Positions 40,895-51,867 are shown, counted from the first letter of the stretch. The stretch: DNA of 64,000 bases from Zygnema cylindricum (GCA_037447655.1 JBBHKE010002312.1:25931-89930), one strand, 5' to 3'. Made by a program: numbers and translations. Notes: generated by a model from the letters alone, not told the origin.

Positions 40895-41280
40895 CTATCC
40901 TTCTACTAACACTTTCAAATCTACCGAACATACAAGAGTAGTGGTGACTATCCTCCCATCCCCGTACTCTATCTCTACGATGGGAATATTTCTTATCTTA
41001 GTGAACAGATGCCTATCCTTACACATGCGCATGGAGGCACCAGAATCTACAATCCAACCTGCTTCACCTTTCAATCCACAGTAAGCACATTTCTGCCTTC
41101 GTGGAATTTCGACCTCGGTTTTTGCCTCCAACTCCTCATCTAAAAGGAGCTCATCGTCCTTGTCCTCAGATTCCGCCTCATGTACCTGTGTCACAAAGGC
41201 CTTTTTCTTTCCTCTCGGGGTACCACCGGTCTGCCCCTCCTTTAACCGAATCTCGATTAGCTTAGTGCACTCTGCCATCT
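40895..41280 (-). pseudogene. pol: Protease of C5
   Basis: The frame runs from MAECTKL, in the zinc knuckle, through an acidic linker (ESEDKDDELLLDEELEA) to the intact protease motif GWIVDSGASMRMCKD and KIRNIPIVEIEYGDGR. A stop follows KVLVEG near 40895. The catalytic D-S-G is preserved here, unlike in B1, G and E. Confidence 0.8.
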
Positions 41281-42204
41281 AGTGCCCAGGTGTCTTACAA
41301 AAATGACATAAACCTTTGGGAGCCCTTGGTCCAAACTCGTCGGTATGATTTTTCTGCTCCCTTCCCCCATAGTTTGCGACCGGTTTCCGGGAATCCTTGT
41401 TCTTGCAATCGGTTGCAGTTGCCAAGGCTTAACCAAACTTTCCTTCCCTTCGGATCTTAATTGTATTCTCCCGAACGAGAATCATCCCTACCACTGGTTC
41501 CATATCCACCTTGAGTCCGGCAAGTCCTGCACACGGTTGACTATATTCTCGAACTCATGGGGTAACTTCATTAGTAAACAATTAACCTTTTTTTTTTCAC
41601 TAAAATCTTTTCCCGCACTCTCTAGCTCCATGAAGAGTGTAGCAAGCTCATTGCAAAAATCCAACATCTTCCCCCCTTTGTATACATACTCCTTAACTTT
41701 CTGATCAGCCAACTGTTGTTGCTGAATTGTACCACTTCGGTACATCTCTTTGAGAGCTATCCAAAGATCGGATACCCTTTCTACCTGCAAATGAGGACAT
41801 GCAAGTCCTTGAGTGAGATGGCGTACGATGTAGTGCTTTGCCGCCATATTGTTGAAGTCCCAGGTTTAAGTATCATTCTGCTCGTTCCTCGGAATAGGTG
41901 ACATGAATGTCGAACCAGTTGCTATTCGTGTGGTCGCCTCCTTCTCATTTCTTTTTTCCACCACCTCTCCTTCTTTTGTTTCCTCCGTTGAAGGTGCATC
42001 CTCTTTTTTGGTGAATCTGCTTCCTCCAAACCCTGGAGGAATTCCTAGACTTAATGGACTCCCCAACCGTCCACTCACTATCCCCCAAAACCTTTTATTG
42101 CATAGAGCTCCTATCATCATACTTTCCCAGTATATAAAGCCAGTTCCATTAAAGATTGGTACCCTAGAGGGTGGGCCCATAACATGAAACTCTGAGACCT
42201 CCAT
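41281..42204 (-). pseudogene. gag: Gag of C5, start codon inside the LTR
   Basis: ATG at 42204-42202, 20 bases inside the 5' LTR. It reads MEVSEFHVMGPPSRVPIFNG, so codons 8-11 are the primer-binding site. The first frame stops at TAA (41866-41868, in NDT*TWDF). Frame 41488-41847 continues with MAAKHYIVRHLTQGLACPHLQ, YRSGTIQQQQL and LMKLPHEFENIVNRVQDLPDSRWIWN, then a one-base deletion relative to C1 shifts the frame. The zinc knuckle reads CHFCKTPGH*MAEC, with a TAG in it. This copy shows the start arrangement most clearly. Confidence 0.85.
42172..42184 (-). other. Primer-binding site of C5
   Basis: TGTTATGGGCCCA on the minus strand, directly after LTR end GTTTCA; 12 of 13 bases match the half initiator tRNA-Met site. 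Confidence 0.8.
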
Positions 42205-43238
42205 AAGTCCTCAGAGCGGATAACTTCTAACAAGCCCCTCGGATAATCCTGGCCCCTTTGTGTTTCAGAAAAAACAACTGCCACCCTGGTAGACAAAAAC
42301 TCTGACCACCACCAACCTTGTGAAGGCAAAACTCCCCTGAGTCGATAGCAAAAAGAATCTCTAAATTTGCTCCCATGAGCAGTATGTTATGGAGGGTCAA
42401 ACTTGACCTTTTGTACAAAAGCTCTATGGGAGAGAGGGTCCTATCTTCTATTTTTTCTAAGTCCTATCTCTCTCACAGACTCTATCTACTGATGTACGGA
42501 ACCAATCAGATTACAGTTCCGTTTGCAAAAGTACAGCTGCCGGTGTACTTTTTGTATGGACACTGTACGACATGGCCTAAATGTCGACACGTGGTATATC
42601 CGGATTCGCTCTTTTAATCCTGGGAGATTCCGCGCTCCGATGTCATTCCGCCATGTGTCATCCGATGTGGCGATGACTAAAAACTGCCGAAATCTTCTTC
42701 CGCGATCTCGGCGCTAATTCCGGTCGTCCGATTAAATTCACATTTAATCGTAGCCGTAATAAATACATGCACGGTATTCGTTTCGCTAAATAAATAAATG
42801 CGCAGTATTGATTTTTTAATTGTATCGTAATCCGTACTTTTGAATTACCGGATCTATGTATCCGTAAAAAATTACAGCTAAATGAATTATACTACGTATT
42901 AATGTTTAATTAATTATCAAACCATATAGTATGTAACACTTGTTCTAGACTTTACGGCTAAGGCTACCGGCTACTGGCTATCTGCTGGCCGATAGGTACC
43001 AGGATCAAATCTCGTTGCCGGCACATACCTTTTAGTAAATAAACCCCTAACTAGTAAATATTTCCCGTAAACCTCTGGATAGCTTAGGTAGCCATGGCTC
43101 TAGCTCCCTCTCCAATTTCTCAGTGATTGTGACAAGTTTGAGAGTTGGAGAGAGAAGTTAGAGGTAGACTGCCTCGGCTTCTTTCTATATTTCTCTTTAG
43201 ACCTAGAAAATACTTAAAATGAACCATTGATTTTTACA
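42185..43238 (-). repeat. 5' LTR of C5
   Basis: A 1054 bp LTR, minus-strand TGTAAAAATCAATGG...GAGTTTCA. It contains GCCATGGCT at about 43090, the tRNA-like block at about 42950-43025 (GGCTAAGGC and GGATCAAATC on the plus strand), CACGTGG at 42588-42594, and the leader hairpins at about 42185-42385. Confidence 0.88.
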
Positions 43239-45036
43239 GATCCAAGATACAAGAAAGCTACTGGATACCTCACATATTCCAATGGAGTTCGAGGAGACAG
43301 AAGTGGAGGAACCGGACCCGATTTCCATGGAAAGGGGAGACGATGAGACAGTAAGGAGAAACCCAAGACATCCCTCTGTTCCTGCTTCAAAGTTTGAGGG
43401 AGGAAGAAGGAACAGCAAAAGGATACAAGAGAAACAAGCTGCCCGTAAGATAACTAAGCTATCTCATCCTAATGAGCCTCAGTCATACTTGGAGGCAGTG
43501 AATAGCCCAAAAAATGACAAATGGATTAGAGCCATAAATGATGAGATGGCTTCCATCATGGAAGCAAATACTTGGGAGCTAGCAGATTGTCCTTCAGACA
43601 GAAAACGTATTGGCTGTAAATGGGTATTTAAACTAAAATTGAACCCATATAATACCATTGAAAGATATAAAGCTTGTTTAGAAGCAAAGCGGTTCACCTA
43701 AAAGGAGGTGATTGACTATGAGGAGAGGTTTGCTCCATTTGTTCCGTTCCCATCAGTAAGGATTCTCCTCAATCTAGTAGCAGCGGAAGTCATGGAAATT
43801 CATCAGATGGATACTAAGGCCGCCTTCCTTAATGGTTAGTAAGAGGAAGAAATCTTCATGCGAGAACCAGAAGGGTTTGTGGAGGATGGGGAAGAGAGCA
43901 AATTCTGCAAGCTTATGTAGACTTAAGGAAGCTCCCTGACAGTGGAATAAGAAACTTGATGAGTTTCTCACTGGTCTGAAATATATCCATATCACCATTG
44001 ACCATTCTATCTATATGTTTGAAGATAAGGATGGTGTGATCTTTATTCCAATTTATGTGGATGATTTGCTAGTGTTAAGTAAGTCTTTTGAAAAGATCAA
44101 TAACTTAAAAAAAGATCTTTGAAGCAGATTAGACATGAAGGATTAAATGGAGGTAAGATATATTCTGGGAATTCAAATGGAAAGAGATAGGGGGAAAAGG
44201 ATCATTAGACTCACTTACAAAGAAGCATTAGGAAATATGTTTGAGAAATTTCAGATGGAGAAAGCTAACAATTGTACCATTCCCATGGACTTCAAGAAAG
44301 TAAGTGATGGAAGTGTAGAAATAGGAGTGATAATATTAGATGATCAGATGAGTCCAGAGAAGAGAGAGTTTATGAAGTCTTTTCCTTATAGACAAGTCGT
44401 AGGAAGTTTCATATGTTTTATGTATTGTACAAGGCCGGACATAGCGGAAGCAATAGGAGTCCTCAGTAGGATTCTTAACGATCATAAGAAGACAGATTGG
44501 GAGGCAGCCAACAGAGTCATGGGATAACTGGTAGGAAACAGAGAGTTATGGTTGCATTTGGGAGGGGAGCACACTAATATCACTACTTCAAGTGATGCCA
44601 GTCATGGGGATGCACCTATGAGAAGATGCACTTCTAGGTATGTGTGTATTGTTGGAGTAGCAAGCAACAAAATGTGATTGTTCAGTCTACTATGGAGGTT
44701 GAGTACATGGCCTCTTGTTATGCTGTGAAAGAGTTGATGTGGGTCAAGTCTTTGTTGCAAGAAATCGGGTATATGAAAGAGGGAGTGCATGAAGTGTTTT
44801 GTGATAATCAAGCTGCCATTGCAATTGCAGCAAATCCAAAACATCATTTAAAGGCTAAGCATATAGACATAAAACTGAGTTTTGTGAGAGAAATAGTTGA
44901 GAATAAGATTGTAAAACTTGTGTATAGATTGGATGAGGAAATGGTGGCTCATTTGATGACAAAACTAATGCCTTCTCATAAGTTAATATATTGTAGAGAA
45001 AAGTGTAGATCAAAACTGAAGTTAAAGTTAGACTAG
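43239..45036 (+). pseudogene. pol: Hinge, RT and RNase H of element F
   Basis: Continues F after C5: frame 43282-43701 with an acidic hinge, GGRRNSKRIQEKQ and WIRAINDEMASIMEANTWELADCPSDRK; then TAA at 43699-43701; MDTKAAFLNG followed by TAG; an intact YVDD at about 44056; frame 44147-44527 (LGIQMERDRGKRIIRLT..., YRQVVGSFICFMYCTRPD); and RNase H 44644-45036 (STMEVEYMA, CDNQAAIAIAANPKHH, IDIKLSF). The RNase H Asp of WSDAS lies in TSSDAS, where Trp is lost but Asp kept. Several nonsense codons make it inactive. Confidence 0.82.
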
Positions 45037-45049
45037 AAAATAGGGGGAG
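45037..45049 (+). other. Polypurine tract of element F
   Basis: AAAATAGGGGGAG directly precedes the LTR start TGTTGAAATTACTAG. Confidence 0.7.
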
Positions 45050-45112
45050 TGTTGAAATTACTAGATTTATAAGGTATTTTTAGATCATTAAAATAGAGAA
45101 AAAGAACAGAGC

Positions 45113-45198
45113 GGACAACTTGTCTCTACCTCCTCTCTCTACCCACCATACTTGTTGTAGTCACTAAAGGATAGAGAGTGGTGGAGCCATGGTTGTCC
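45113..45198 (+). promoter_or_regulatory. LTR start hairpin (H0), F version
   Basis: Pairing segments GGACAAC (45113-45119) with GTTGTCC (45192-45198), CTCC (45130-45133) with GGAG (45183-45186), and CTCTCTA (45135-45141) with TAGAGAG (45172-45178). The loop contains ACTTGTTGTAGTCACTAAAGG, almost the loop of families C and D. The outer stem differs completely from GGCAG/CTGCC of D yet pairs. Confidence 0.6.
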
Positions 45199-45262
45199 TA
45201 TTTCAAGCAAGCAGGACTAAAGAGTGACTTATGTCACTCTCAACAAAAGGTTGAGTCCGACA

Positions 45263-45314
45263 GGACTCGAACCTCCGACCGGCAGCGCAAGGCGTAGCCG
45301 TCAGCTCTAACCGG
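45263..45314 (-). other. Antisense tRNA-like block in LTR F
   Basis: The minus strand has CCGGTTAGAGC (D-arm-like, as in many tRNAs) at 45304-45314 and GGTTCGAGTCC at 45263-45273, an exact match to the Pol III B-box/T-arm consensus. The spacing is about tRNA size. The acceptor stem is not evident. Confidence 0.62.
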
Positions 45315-45864
45315 TTTGTCGTAGAAGTTCGTTAACATACATAGGGTGTGATATATATTTAAAGTGTGTTTTAAACCTAAATTCGATTAACGGAACAACA
45401 AATGTTAAAGCATAGAAATAGGTATTATATATAGTGCGAACATTCTTCTCGCACGAAACAAATGAATTAGATATTTGTTACGACGGCTAGTATTGAATAT
45501 CGGTTTATGATCCGCGGCACATACCACTATAGAAATCTCGAAATGGTCACTTTGGCGATTTGTTGACGTGGCGTGACTTGACGAAACGCGGAGAGATAAC
45601 ATTCGGTCGAGGGAATTTCGGAGAACAGAAGGACGAGTTAAACGCGAACACGCGTCCACTCAATAGTCTTGTCGTACATAGGTCGTACAGAAAGTACACC
45701 GGCAGTAGTACTTTTTTATACTCTACAGTCATTAGATTGGTTCGTACTTCATTAGATAGGGGTTGTGAGAGGTGTTTAGGACTTAGAGAATTTTTGGTAG
45801 GTAAGGGACCTCTCTTCCTTAGAGAGCTTCATATAAACTTCGATTTTTTTCCACTCCATAACAT

Positions 45865-46053
45865 AACGCTTGGTTGGGCGTTTTCAGTGATTCTTTTTCC
45901 TACGGACTCACGAGAGTCTACGCTGCACAGGGGTGCAGTTAGATTGTCTACTTGTCTGCTTGGGTAGCATTTGTTGCCATTGGAAGTGGGTAAGTTAACA
46001 ACTATCTAGAGGCTTCCTGAATTCTGTAGTCTATTGGAGGACACAGAATTGCA
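45865..46053 (+). promoter_or_regulatory. Structured R-U5 leader, F version
   Basis: H1 AACGC (45865-45869)/GCGTT (45878-45882); H2 GACTC-ACGA-GAGTC (45905-45918); H3 CTGCAC-AGGG-GTGCAG (45923-45938); H4 TGCT-TGGGT-AGCA (45957-45969); H6 AATTCTGT (46020-46027)/ACAGAATT (46043-46050). H1 and H3 have different stem sequences from family C (TGCTC/GAGCA and CCTTCAC/GTGAAGG) in the same position and order, which is the pattern expected from selection for structure. Confidence 0.65.
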
Positions 46054-47590
46054 GGGCCTTCCTCTCACAAATAGATCATATATAGCAGCCTTTGTTAACA
46101 TGTCGGCTAGTTCTTCAAATGTCCCTTTATCAATAATATACTTAAGTTCTTTCTCAAAACATGGTTTCCACTTTTCATTCCAATCACATGATGCTACAAC
46201 TTTTGAATAGGACTTAGGATCCCCATTTAGAGGCTCATTCAGTAATTGCTATAAAAAGAACTAATTTAACCTAACATTTGATATAGAATTAACATACTTA
46301 TTTTTAGCATTCAGATGAAGAGTTAATCTCTCAAGGGCTTTCTTTTTATTCCCTATTTTACTTTTCCTAACAACAACTTTTTTTCAACAACATCTTATTT
46401 CTTACCTTTTTCACTTACAAATTGCAAACTACATTCACTTTTTTGTCTATTAAGAGATCTTTCACTAGACTTAGAACTTTGACTTCCATTCTCACTTTCC
46501 ATGCTTTCAAAATTTGATTGGGAATATTAAGATCTCTCACCACCTTTAACACATTTTTCTTTTTTGATGGAATTTCTTCTTTCTCCTATTCGTCAATCTT
46601 TTCATCAATTTTGAGCTCCTCCAAATTGCTCTCTACCTCAAAATCCAAACCTTAATCCTTGTCTTTTGTGAACTCCGTTGCTTTTGCCAAATTTTCATGA
46701 AACTCCACATTCCTGGATTCAACAGTCATTTTTGTAGCCGGATTGTAGATCGTCTATTGACTCAAATTTGCACTGTATCCAACAAAAATATCCTTCTAAG
46801 ATACAAGACTGAATTTTCCAGCTCGTTTCTTTCTTGATGTAGACATTGGCTCGGCATCCCCAAATCCTCAAATGTCAAACAGATGGAATCTCGCCACTCC
46901 ACAATCCTTTAGGCGTCTTATCTCTAAAAACTGAAGTTAGTGTCTGTTACAGATGTAATTTGTTGTAAGAACAACTTCTCAGCACAACCTCACACTACGT
47001 TTCGTGCTATGTAACATACCTTTAACCATCTCCTAAATTGTCCTCTTTTTATTCTCAGAAATTCAATTAGACTCAAGAGAGTATACTTTAAATTGCTGAT
47101 TAAAGCCTCTTTTCTGACAAAAACTTTTAAAAGCAACAATTCCCTTCCATTAGCTGATCTAACTAATTTTATTTTTTTATTCGATTCTCTCTCAATCATT
47201 ACATCAAATTTTCAAAACTTATATAACGCTTCTGACTTATGTTTCAACAAATATACCCAACTCTTTCAACTATAATCATCCACAATAAAAAGCATATACT
47301 TGTGTCCCCCTAGACTTATTGGTTTGACATCTCCACACAAATCTACATGAACTAGTTCAAAGAGGGCACTAACTCTATCCTTCATATATTTTTCAAGATT
47401 AGACTTTCTAATTTGTTTCCCTTAGCTACAACCATTACAACCTTGAACTTTCTCTCCATATACACACTCTAATCCTCTCGCTTCTGCATTTTTTATCATA
47501 TACCTTATATTAGACTCATAAGTATGACATAGTCCACGATGTTATAAACTTAAATCACTTTTTTCATAACTAACAACACTGATTGAAATT
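46054..47590 (-). pseudogene. pol: Diverged copia relic K: integrase, hinge, RT and RNase H scraps
   Basis: Minus-strand pieces in order: GEKVQGCNGCS*GK (zinc Cys pair), ELVHVDLCGDVKPISLGGHKYM, which has the first integrase Asp (about 47300-47380), IKLVRSANGREL (second Asp replaced by Ala), then an Asn/Lys/Ser-rich hinge, and near 46060-46230 WNEKWKPCFEKELKYIIDKGTFEELADMLTKA. That last piece joins the RT start directly to the RNase H end, so most of RT is deleted. Low-identity and AT-rich, it is a different copia lineage from its neighbours and probably older. Confidence 0.65.
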
Positions 47591-47600
47591 NNNNNNNNNN
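47591..47600. other. Assembly gap
   Basis: Ten N bases. The true gap length is unknown. It separates relic K from unassigned sequence on the right. Confidence 0.99.
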
Positions 47601-47885
47601 GAGTCTCATCGTTTAAGTCTCTAAGAAAAACTATAGCTGAGTCCTCTCAGAACGGAATTGTTCCCACGTCCAGCAATCTCAAAAACAGACGGTCCCACCA
47701 TCAACAAAAACGACTTTGTGTTTCCCCAGTCTCAATAGAATCTCCGAAAAACCTTCGACAGGTGAAACTCCTGAATACCTCCAGAGTCTCAAAGTCCAAT
47801 ATCCGGGTGGGAGATCCCATGGTTCGAAAATACCTTGACCGAAGTATATGTCCATTTCATATTATTATCCTCGAGATACGCTTTT
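47601..47885. other. Unassigned sequence right of the gap
   Basis: No frame longer than about 60 codons and no motif I recognise. On the minus strand MVGPSVFEIAGRGNNSVLRG is readable between stops, but I cannot assign it. It may be the gag-side part of relic K or the flank of C6. Confidence 0.3.
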
Positions 47886-48087
47886 TTCCAAAACCCCCTA
47901 TCACTCATCCTGGTGAATCTGCTTCCTCCAAACCGTGGAAAGATTCCAAGACTTGATGGACGCCCCAACCGTCCACTCACTATCCCCCAAAACCTTTTTT
48001 CGCATAGAGCTCCTATTATTATACTTTACCTGTATATGAAGCCAGTTCCATAAAAGCTTGGTACCCTAGAGGGTGGGCCTATAACCT
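47886..48087 (-). pseudogene. gag: Gag N-terminus and primer-binding site of C6
   Basis: The minus-strand start of gag, from the primer site GGTTATAGGCCCACC (48073-48087, one base off GGTTATGGGCCCACC) to GGSRFTRMSDRG, parallels C5. The rest of C6 internal sequence is missing: the left boundary at about 47886 meets unassigned sequence. The ATG inside the primer site has become ATA. Confidence 0.75.
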
Positions 48088-49134
48088 GAAACTCTGAGAC
48101 CTCCATAAGTCCTCAAAGTGGACAGCTTCCAAAAAGCCTCTAAGATAACTCTGACCCCTTTGTGTTTCAGCAAAAACAACTACCACCCTGGCAGACAAAA
48201 ACTCTAACGACCTGCACCCTTGTTAAGGCAAGACTCTCCTGAGTCGATATCAAAAAGAATCTCTGAATTTGCTACTCTGAGCGGTAAGTTATGGAGGGTC
48301 AAAGTTGACCTTTTGTACAGAAGCTCTCTGGGAGAGAGGGTCCTATCTCCTAATTTTTCTAAGTCCTATCTCTCTCACAAACTCTATCTACTAATGTACG
48401 GAACCAATCAGATTACAGTTCCGTACGCAAAAGTACAGCTGCCAATGTACTTTATGTACGGACATTGTACGACCTGGCCTAAATGTCGACACATGTCATA
48501 TCCGAATTCGGTGCCATAATCTCCGAGGATTCCACGATCCAATGTAATTTTGCCACATGTCATTTGATGTGGCGATGGCCACAAACCGCGGAAATCTTCT
48601 TCCGCGATCTCGGCGTTAATTCTGGCCGTCTGATTAAATTCGGATTTAATCGTAGCCGTAATAAATACATGCGCGGTATTCGTTTCACTTAAGAAATAAA
48701 TGCGCGGTATTGATTTCTTGTCCGTACCGTAATCCGTACTTATACATTACCGGATCTATGTATCCCGTAAACAATTACAGTTAAATGATTTATCCTACGT
48801 ATACATGTTTAAATAAATATCAAACTATATACTATGTAACACTAGTTCTTAGACTTAACGGCTAAGGCTACCGGCTATCCACTGTCTGCCGGCCGGTAGG
48901 TACAGGGATCAAATCCTGTGGCCGGCACATACCTTTTAGATAAAATAAACCCCTAACTAATATAAATTTCCCGTAAACCTCTGGATAGCCTAGGTAGCCA
49001 TGGCTCTAGCTCCCTCTCCAATTTCTCAGTGACTGCGACAAGTTTGAGAGTTGGAGAGAGAAGTTAGAGGTAGACTGCCTCGGCTGCACTATTTCTTTAA
49101 CAAGAAAATGCTTAAAATGGACCATTAATTTCTA
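48088..49134 (-). repeat. 5' LTR of C6 (family C)
   Basis: A minus-strand LTR from ...ACCATTAATTTCTA near 49134 to GAGTTTCA at 48088. The final CA of the outer end is replaced by CT where the gypsy remnant begins. The terminal hairpin with ATGGAG, the leader hairpins, the tRNA-like block (about 48858-48925) and GCCATGGCT (about 48998) are all recognisable. Confidence 0.82.
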
Positions 49135-50808
49135 CTATGCTACCATTGAACCAGGTTTCACATGGGTGTTTGGTTCCTCCGTTAACCCAGTTCCGGGAAG
49201 CTGGTTTTGTCACGGTACCGAGAGTTATCGGTCATATTGACCCGCTCCTTTGGCATTCTAAAGATTGGGAATTTGGGCCCTAGCTTCCTCTCTCACTCAC
49301 CATTTTTTTTATGATGTGTTTATTTGCTGCTTGTTGCTTGTACATAATTATTCTCACTCGTTCTCTGGGATGTTCATGACTTTCTCGCTTATTTGTTTAT
49401 TATTTATTTTGCAACTAATTTTGTTGCATGTTTTCCATCCCTTTTGTCACATGCACGACAACTGTCATGTCGTATCACGTCGTCGCAGTTTAACCGCATT
49501 TTAATCACAAATAAACGGTTTGTAAAATTTAACCACACTCATTTTTATTGCTGTATGTTTCGGTGGCGACAGGATTCTACAAATTGTCGTTGACGCCGTG
49601 AAACCCGCGGACAGTTTCAGTTTCTGTACGCGAAGTCGTCTGTTGCCGAAATTCACGTAAACTTATTAAGTTTGCTGTCCGAGAATTTTGGCGAACCGAC
49701 ATACTTCGTCGGCCGGAATTTCCGCGACCAGTTTGGATCGATGTACGGGCGATCGCGAACCGAAACATCAACTCCAAGTGATGTCGACGCTAGCGTGGAT
49801 TCGAACGCGAATCTACGGCCACGAAGTATGCAGACAAATTGACGGTCCAGATGCGGACTGCACGCAAGACCATTTCAAGTCGTGGACCCTTGGAGGTCGC
49901 ACGCATTCACATGTAGCGTAAGAAGGGTTTTTATCCGGAGGCTGTAGATTTTGTAACATAAGGCAGACGATTCTGGTCGCCTATTGGCCAAAATCCAAAC
50001 TATGGGCAATCAACTACATAGAACGCATGTAGTCGTAGTAAGGTAGACTCTCAGCTATAGACTTTGTACTTAGCGAATTTTAGGTGAATTTTGTGCTCAC
50101 AATTTGAAGAGCACAAGAATTCTCATTTTGGAAGATTTGACCTAAACTTTGAGGATTTTTTCTTGTGAAATTGTCAGGATAGTTTTAGTGACTATTTTTC
50201 TGGTCATAAAGCGTTCTGTTGCTTAGCTCTTACTTTCTTTCTCTGTAAACCTGCCTTACAAATTAATCTACGCGGCTCACGCCAATGCCTAGCCGGTTTC
50301 CCTTCACTTCTTCTCGCGTCCTATCAAGTGGATTTCTGCTCGGCCTTCTTTCTCAGGCCGTTGCTAAACCTTGGATTGTGATTGGACCGTTTTGGGTTTG
50401 CTTGTGTGGTTTACTGCGTGATAGTGGATTAGGGTTGGCTTTCCTCGCATGTTTTGGGTGTGACTAAATCTGGTTATCTCAGATTTTCTCGCAGTTTGCT
50501 ACATTTTCAGTTTGTGTGTTGTGATATTGAGTTAAATCTTTATTTATTGAACTCCTGTAAGAAAAAGAAATTGACCAAGGAGCCTAGTGGCTATCCATTG
50601 GCATAATAATAAACTGAGCCTCCTAGATTCCTCTCTCAATCTACCTTTATTTTTCTTATGATGTGTTTATTTGCTGCTTGTTGCTTGTACATAATTATTC
50701 TCACTCGTTTTCCGAGATTTTCATGACTTTCTCGCTTATTTGTTTATTATTTATTTTGCAGCTGATTTTGTTGCATGTTTAACATCCCTTTTGTCACATG
50801 CACTACAG
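49135..50808 (+). mobile_element. 3' end of PHD-finger gypsy element, copy 1
   Basis: Begins within the PHD finger: bases 49135-49240 align with 54310-54420 and still encode PVPGSWFCHG, though frameshifted upstream. Then comes the terminal-repeat region with block X (about 49270-49480), a 1.1 kb middle part Y, and a second X-like block (about 50607-50808). The same X-Y-X arrangement is found in copy 2. The 5' side is cut by C6 and the 3' side by solo LTR C7. Confidence 0.75.
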
Positions 50809-50813
50809 CTAGA

Positions 50814-51867
50814 TGAAACTCTGAGACCTCCATAAGTCCTCAGAGGGGACAGCTTCCAAAAAGCCTCTAGGATAATTCTGACCCCTTTGTGTTTCAGCAA
50901 AAACAACCGCCACCCTGGCAGACAAAAACTCTGACCACCTGCACCTCGTGAAGGCAAGACTCCCCTGAGTCGATAGCAAAAAGAATCTCTGAATTTGCTC
51001 CCCTGAGCAGTAATTTATGGAGGGTCAAAGTTGACCTTTTGTACAGAAGCTCTCTGGAAGAGAGGGTCCTATCTCCTAACTTTTCTAAGTCCTATCTCTC
51101 TCACAAACTCTATCTACTTATGTACGGAACCAATCAGATTACAGTTCCGTACGCAAAAGTACAGCTGCCGGTGTACTTTATGTACGGACATTGTACGACA
51201 TGGCCTAAATGTTGACACATGTCATATCCGGATTCGGTGCCATAATCTCCGAAGATACCACGATCCAATGTAATTTCGCCACGTGTCATCCGATGTGGCG
51301 ATGGTCACAAACTGCCAAAATCTTCTTTCGCAATCTCGCCGCTAACTCTGGCCGTCCGATTAAATTCGAAATTAATCGTAGCCGTAATAAATACATGCGC
51401 GGTATTCGTTTCACTAAAGAAATAAATGCGCGGTATTGATTTCTTGTCCATACCGTAATCTGTACTTAGACATTACCGGATCTATGTATCCCGTAAAGAA
51501 TTACACTTAAATGAATTATCCTACGTATTGATGTTTGAATAAATATCAAACCATATAGTACGTAACACTAGTTCTAGAGTTAACGGCTAAGGCTACTGGC
51601 TACCTGCTGTCTGCCGGCCGGTAGGAACCAGGATCAAATCCTATGGCCGGCACATACATTTTAGTGAATAAACCCCTAACTAATATAAATTTCGTCTAAA
51701 CCTCTGGATAGCCTAGGTAGCCATGGCTCTAGCTCCCTCTCCAATTTCTCAATGACTGCGACAAGTTTGAGAGTTGGAGAGAGAAGTTAGAGGTAGACTG
51801 CCTCGGCTTCTTTCTATATTTCTATTTAGACCTAGAAAATACTTAAAATGGACCATTAATTTCTACA
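50814..51867 (-). mobile_element. Solo LTR C7 (family C)
   Basis: A 1054 bp minus-strand LTR (TGTAGAAATTAATGGTCC...AGAGTTTCA) with no internal sequence, flanked by CTAGA (50809-50813) and CTGGA (51868-51872), a 5 bp duplication with one mismatch. It carries the whole LTR layout. It sits at the junction between gypsy copy 1 and LTR fragment J. Confidence 0.85.
51580..51641 (+). other. tRNA-like block in solo LTR C7 (antisense to the LTR)
   Basis: TTAACGGCTAAGGC (51580-51593, D-arm/A-box-like) and GGATCAAATCC (51631-51641, B-box-like, 9 of 11 to GGTTCGAATCC) are spaced as in a tRNA. Between them CTACTGGC and GCCGGTAG can pair as a long arm. The block is on the strand opposite to LTR transcription, as in all other LTRs here. 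Confidence 0.58.

Larger units (their letters stand above)
36830..43238 (-). mobile_element. Copia element C5, full-length insertion in F
   Basis: 6409 bp, minus strand, with LTRs at both ends, half-tRNA-Met primer site, gag, protease, integrase, RT, RNase H and polypurine tract in order. Flanks GATCT (36825-36829) and GATCC (43239-43243) form a target-site duplication with one mismatch. It is the only copy here with every part present. It is nevertheless defective and shares its main lesions with C2. Its two LTRs (1053 and 1054 bp) differ at scattered sites. Confidence 0.9.
45050..46053 (+). repeat. 3' LTR of element F
   Basis: A 1004 bp LTR, TGTTGAAATTACTAGATT...AGAATTGCA. Sequence identity with families B and C is low, but the layout is the same: start hairpin (45113-45198), antisense tRNA-like block (45263-45314), leader hairpins (45865-46053). 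The gag ATG in the terminal hairpin reads ATTGGAG. A matching 5' LTR is not present in the window. Confidence 0.84.

Noticed and set aside
49688-49921. Short frame within the gypsy terminal repeat as a gene
   Set aside because: The equivalent region of copy 2 (54757-55036) does not conserve the frame.
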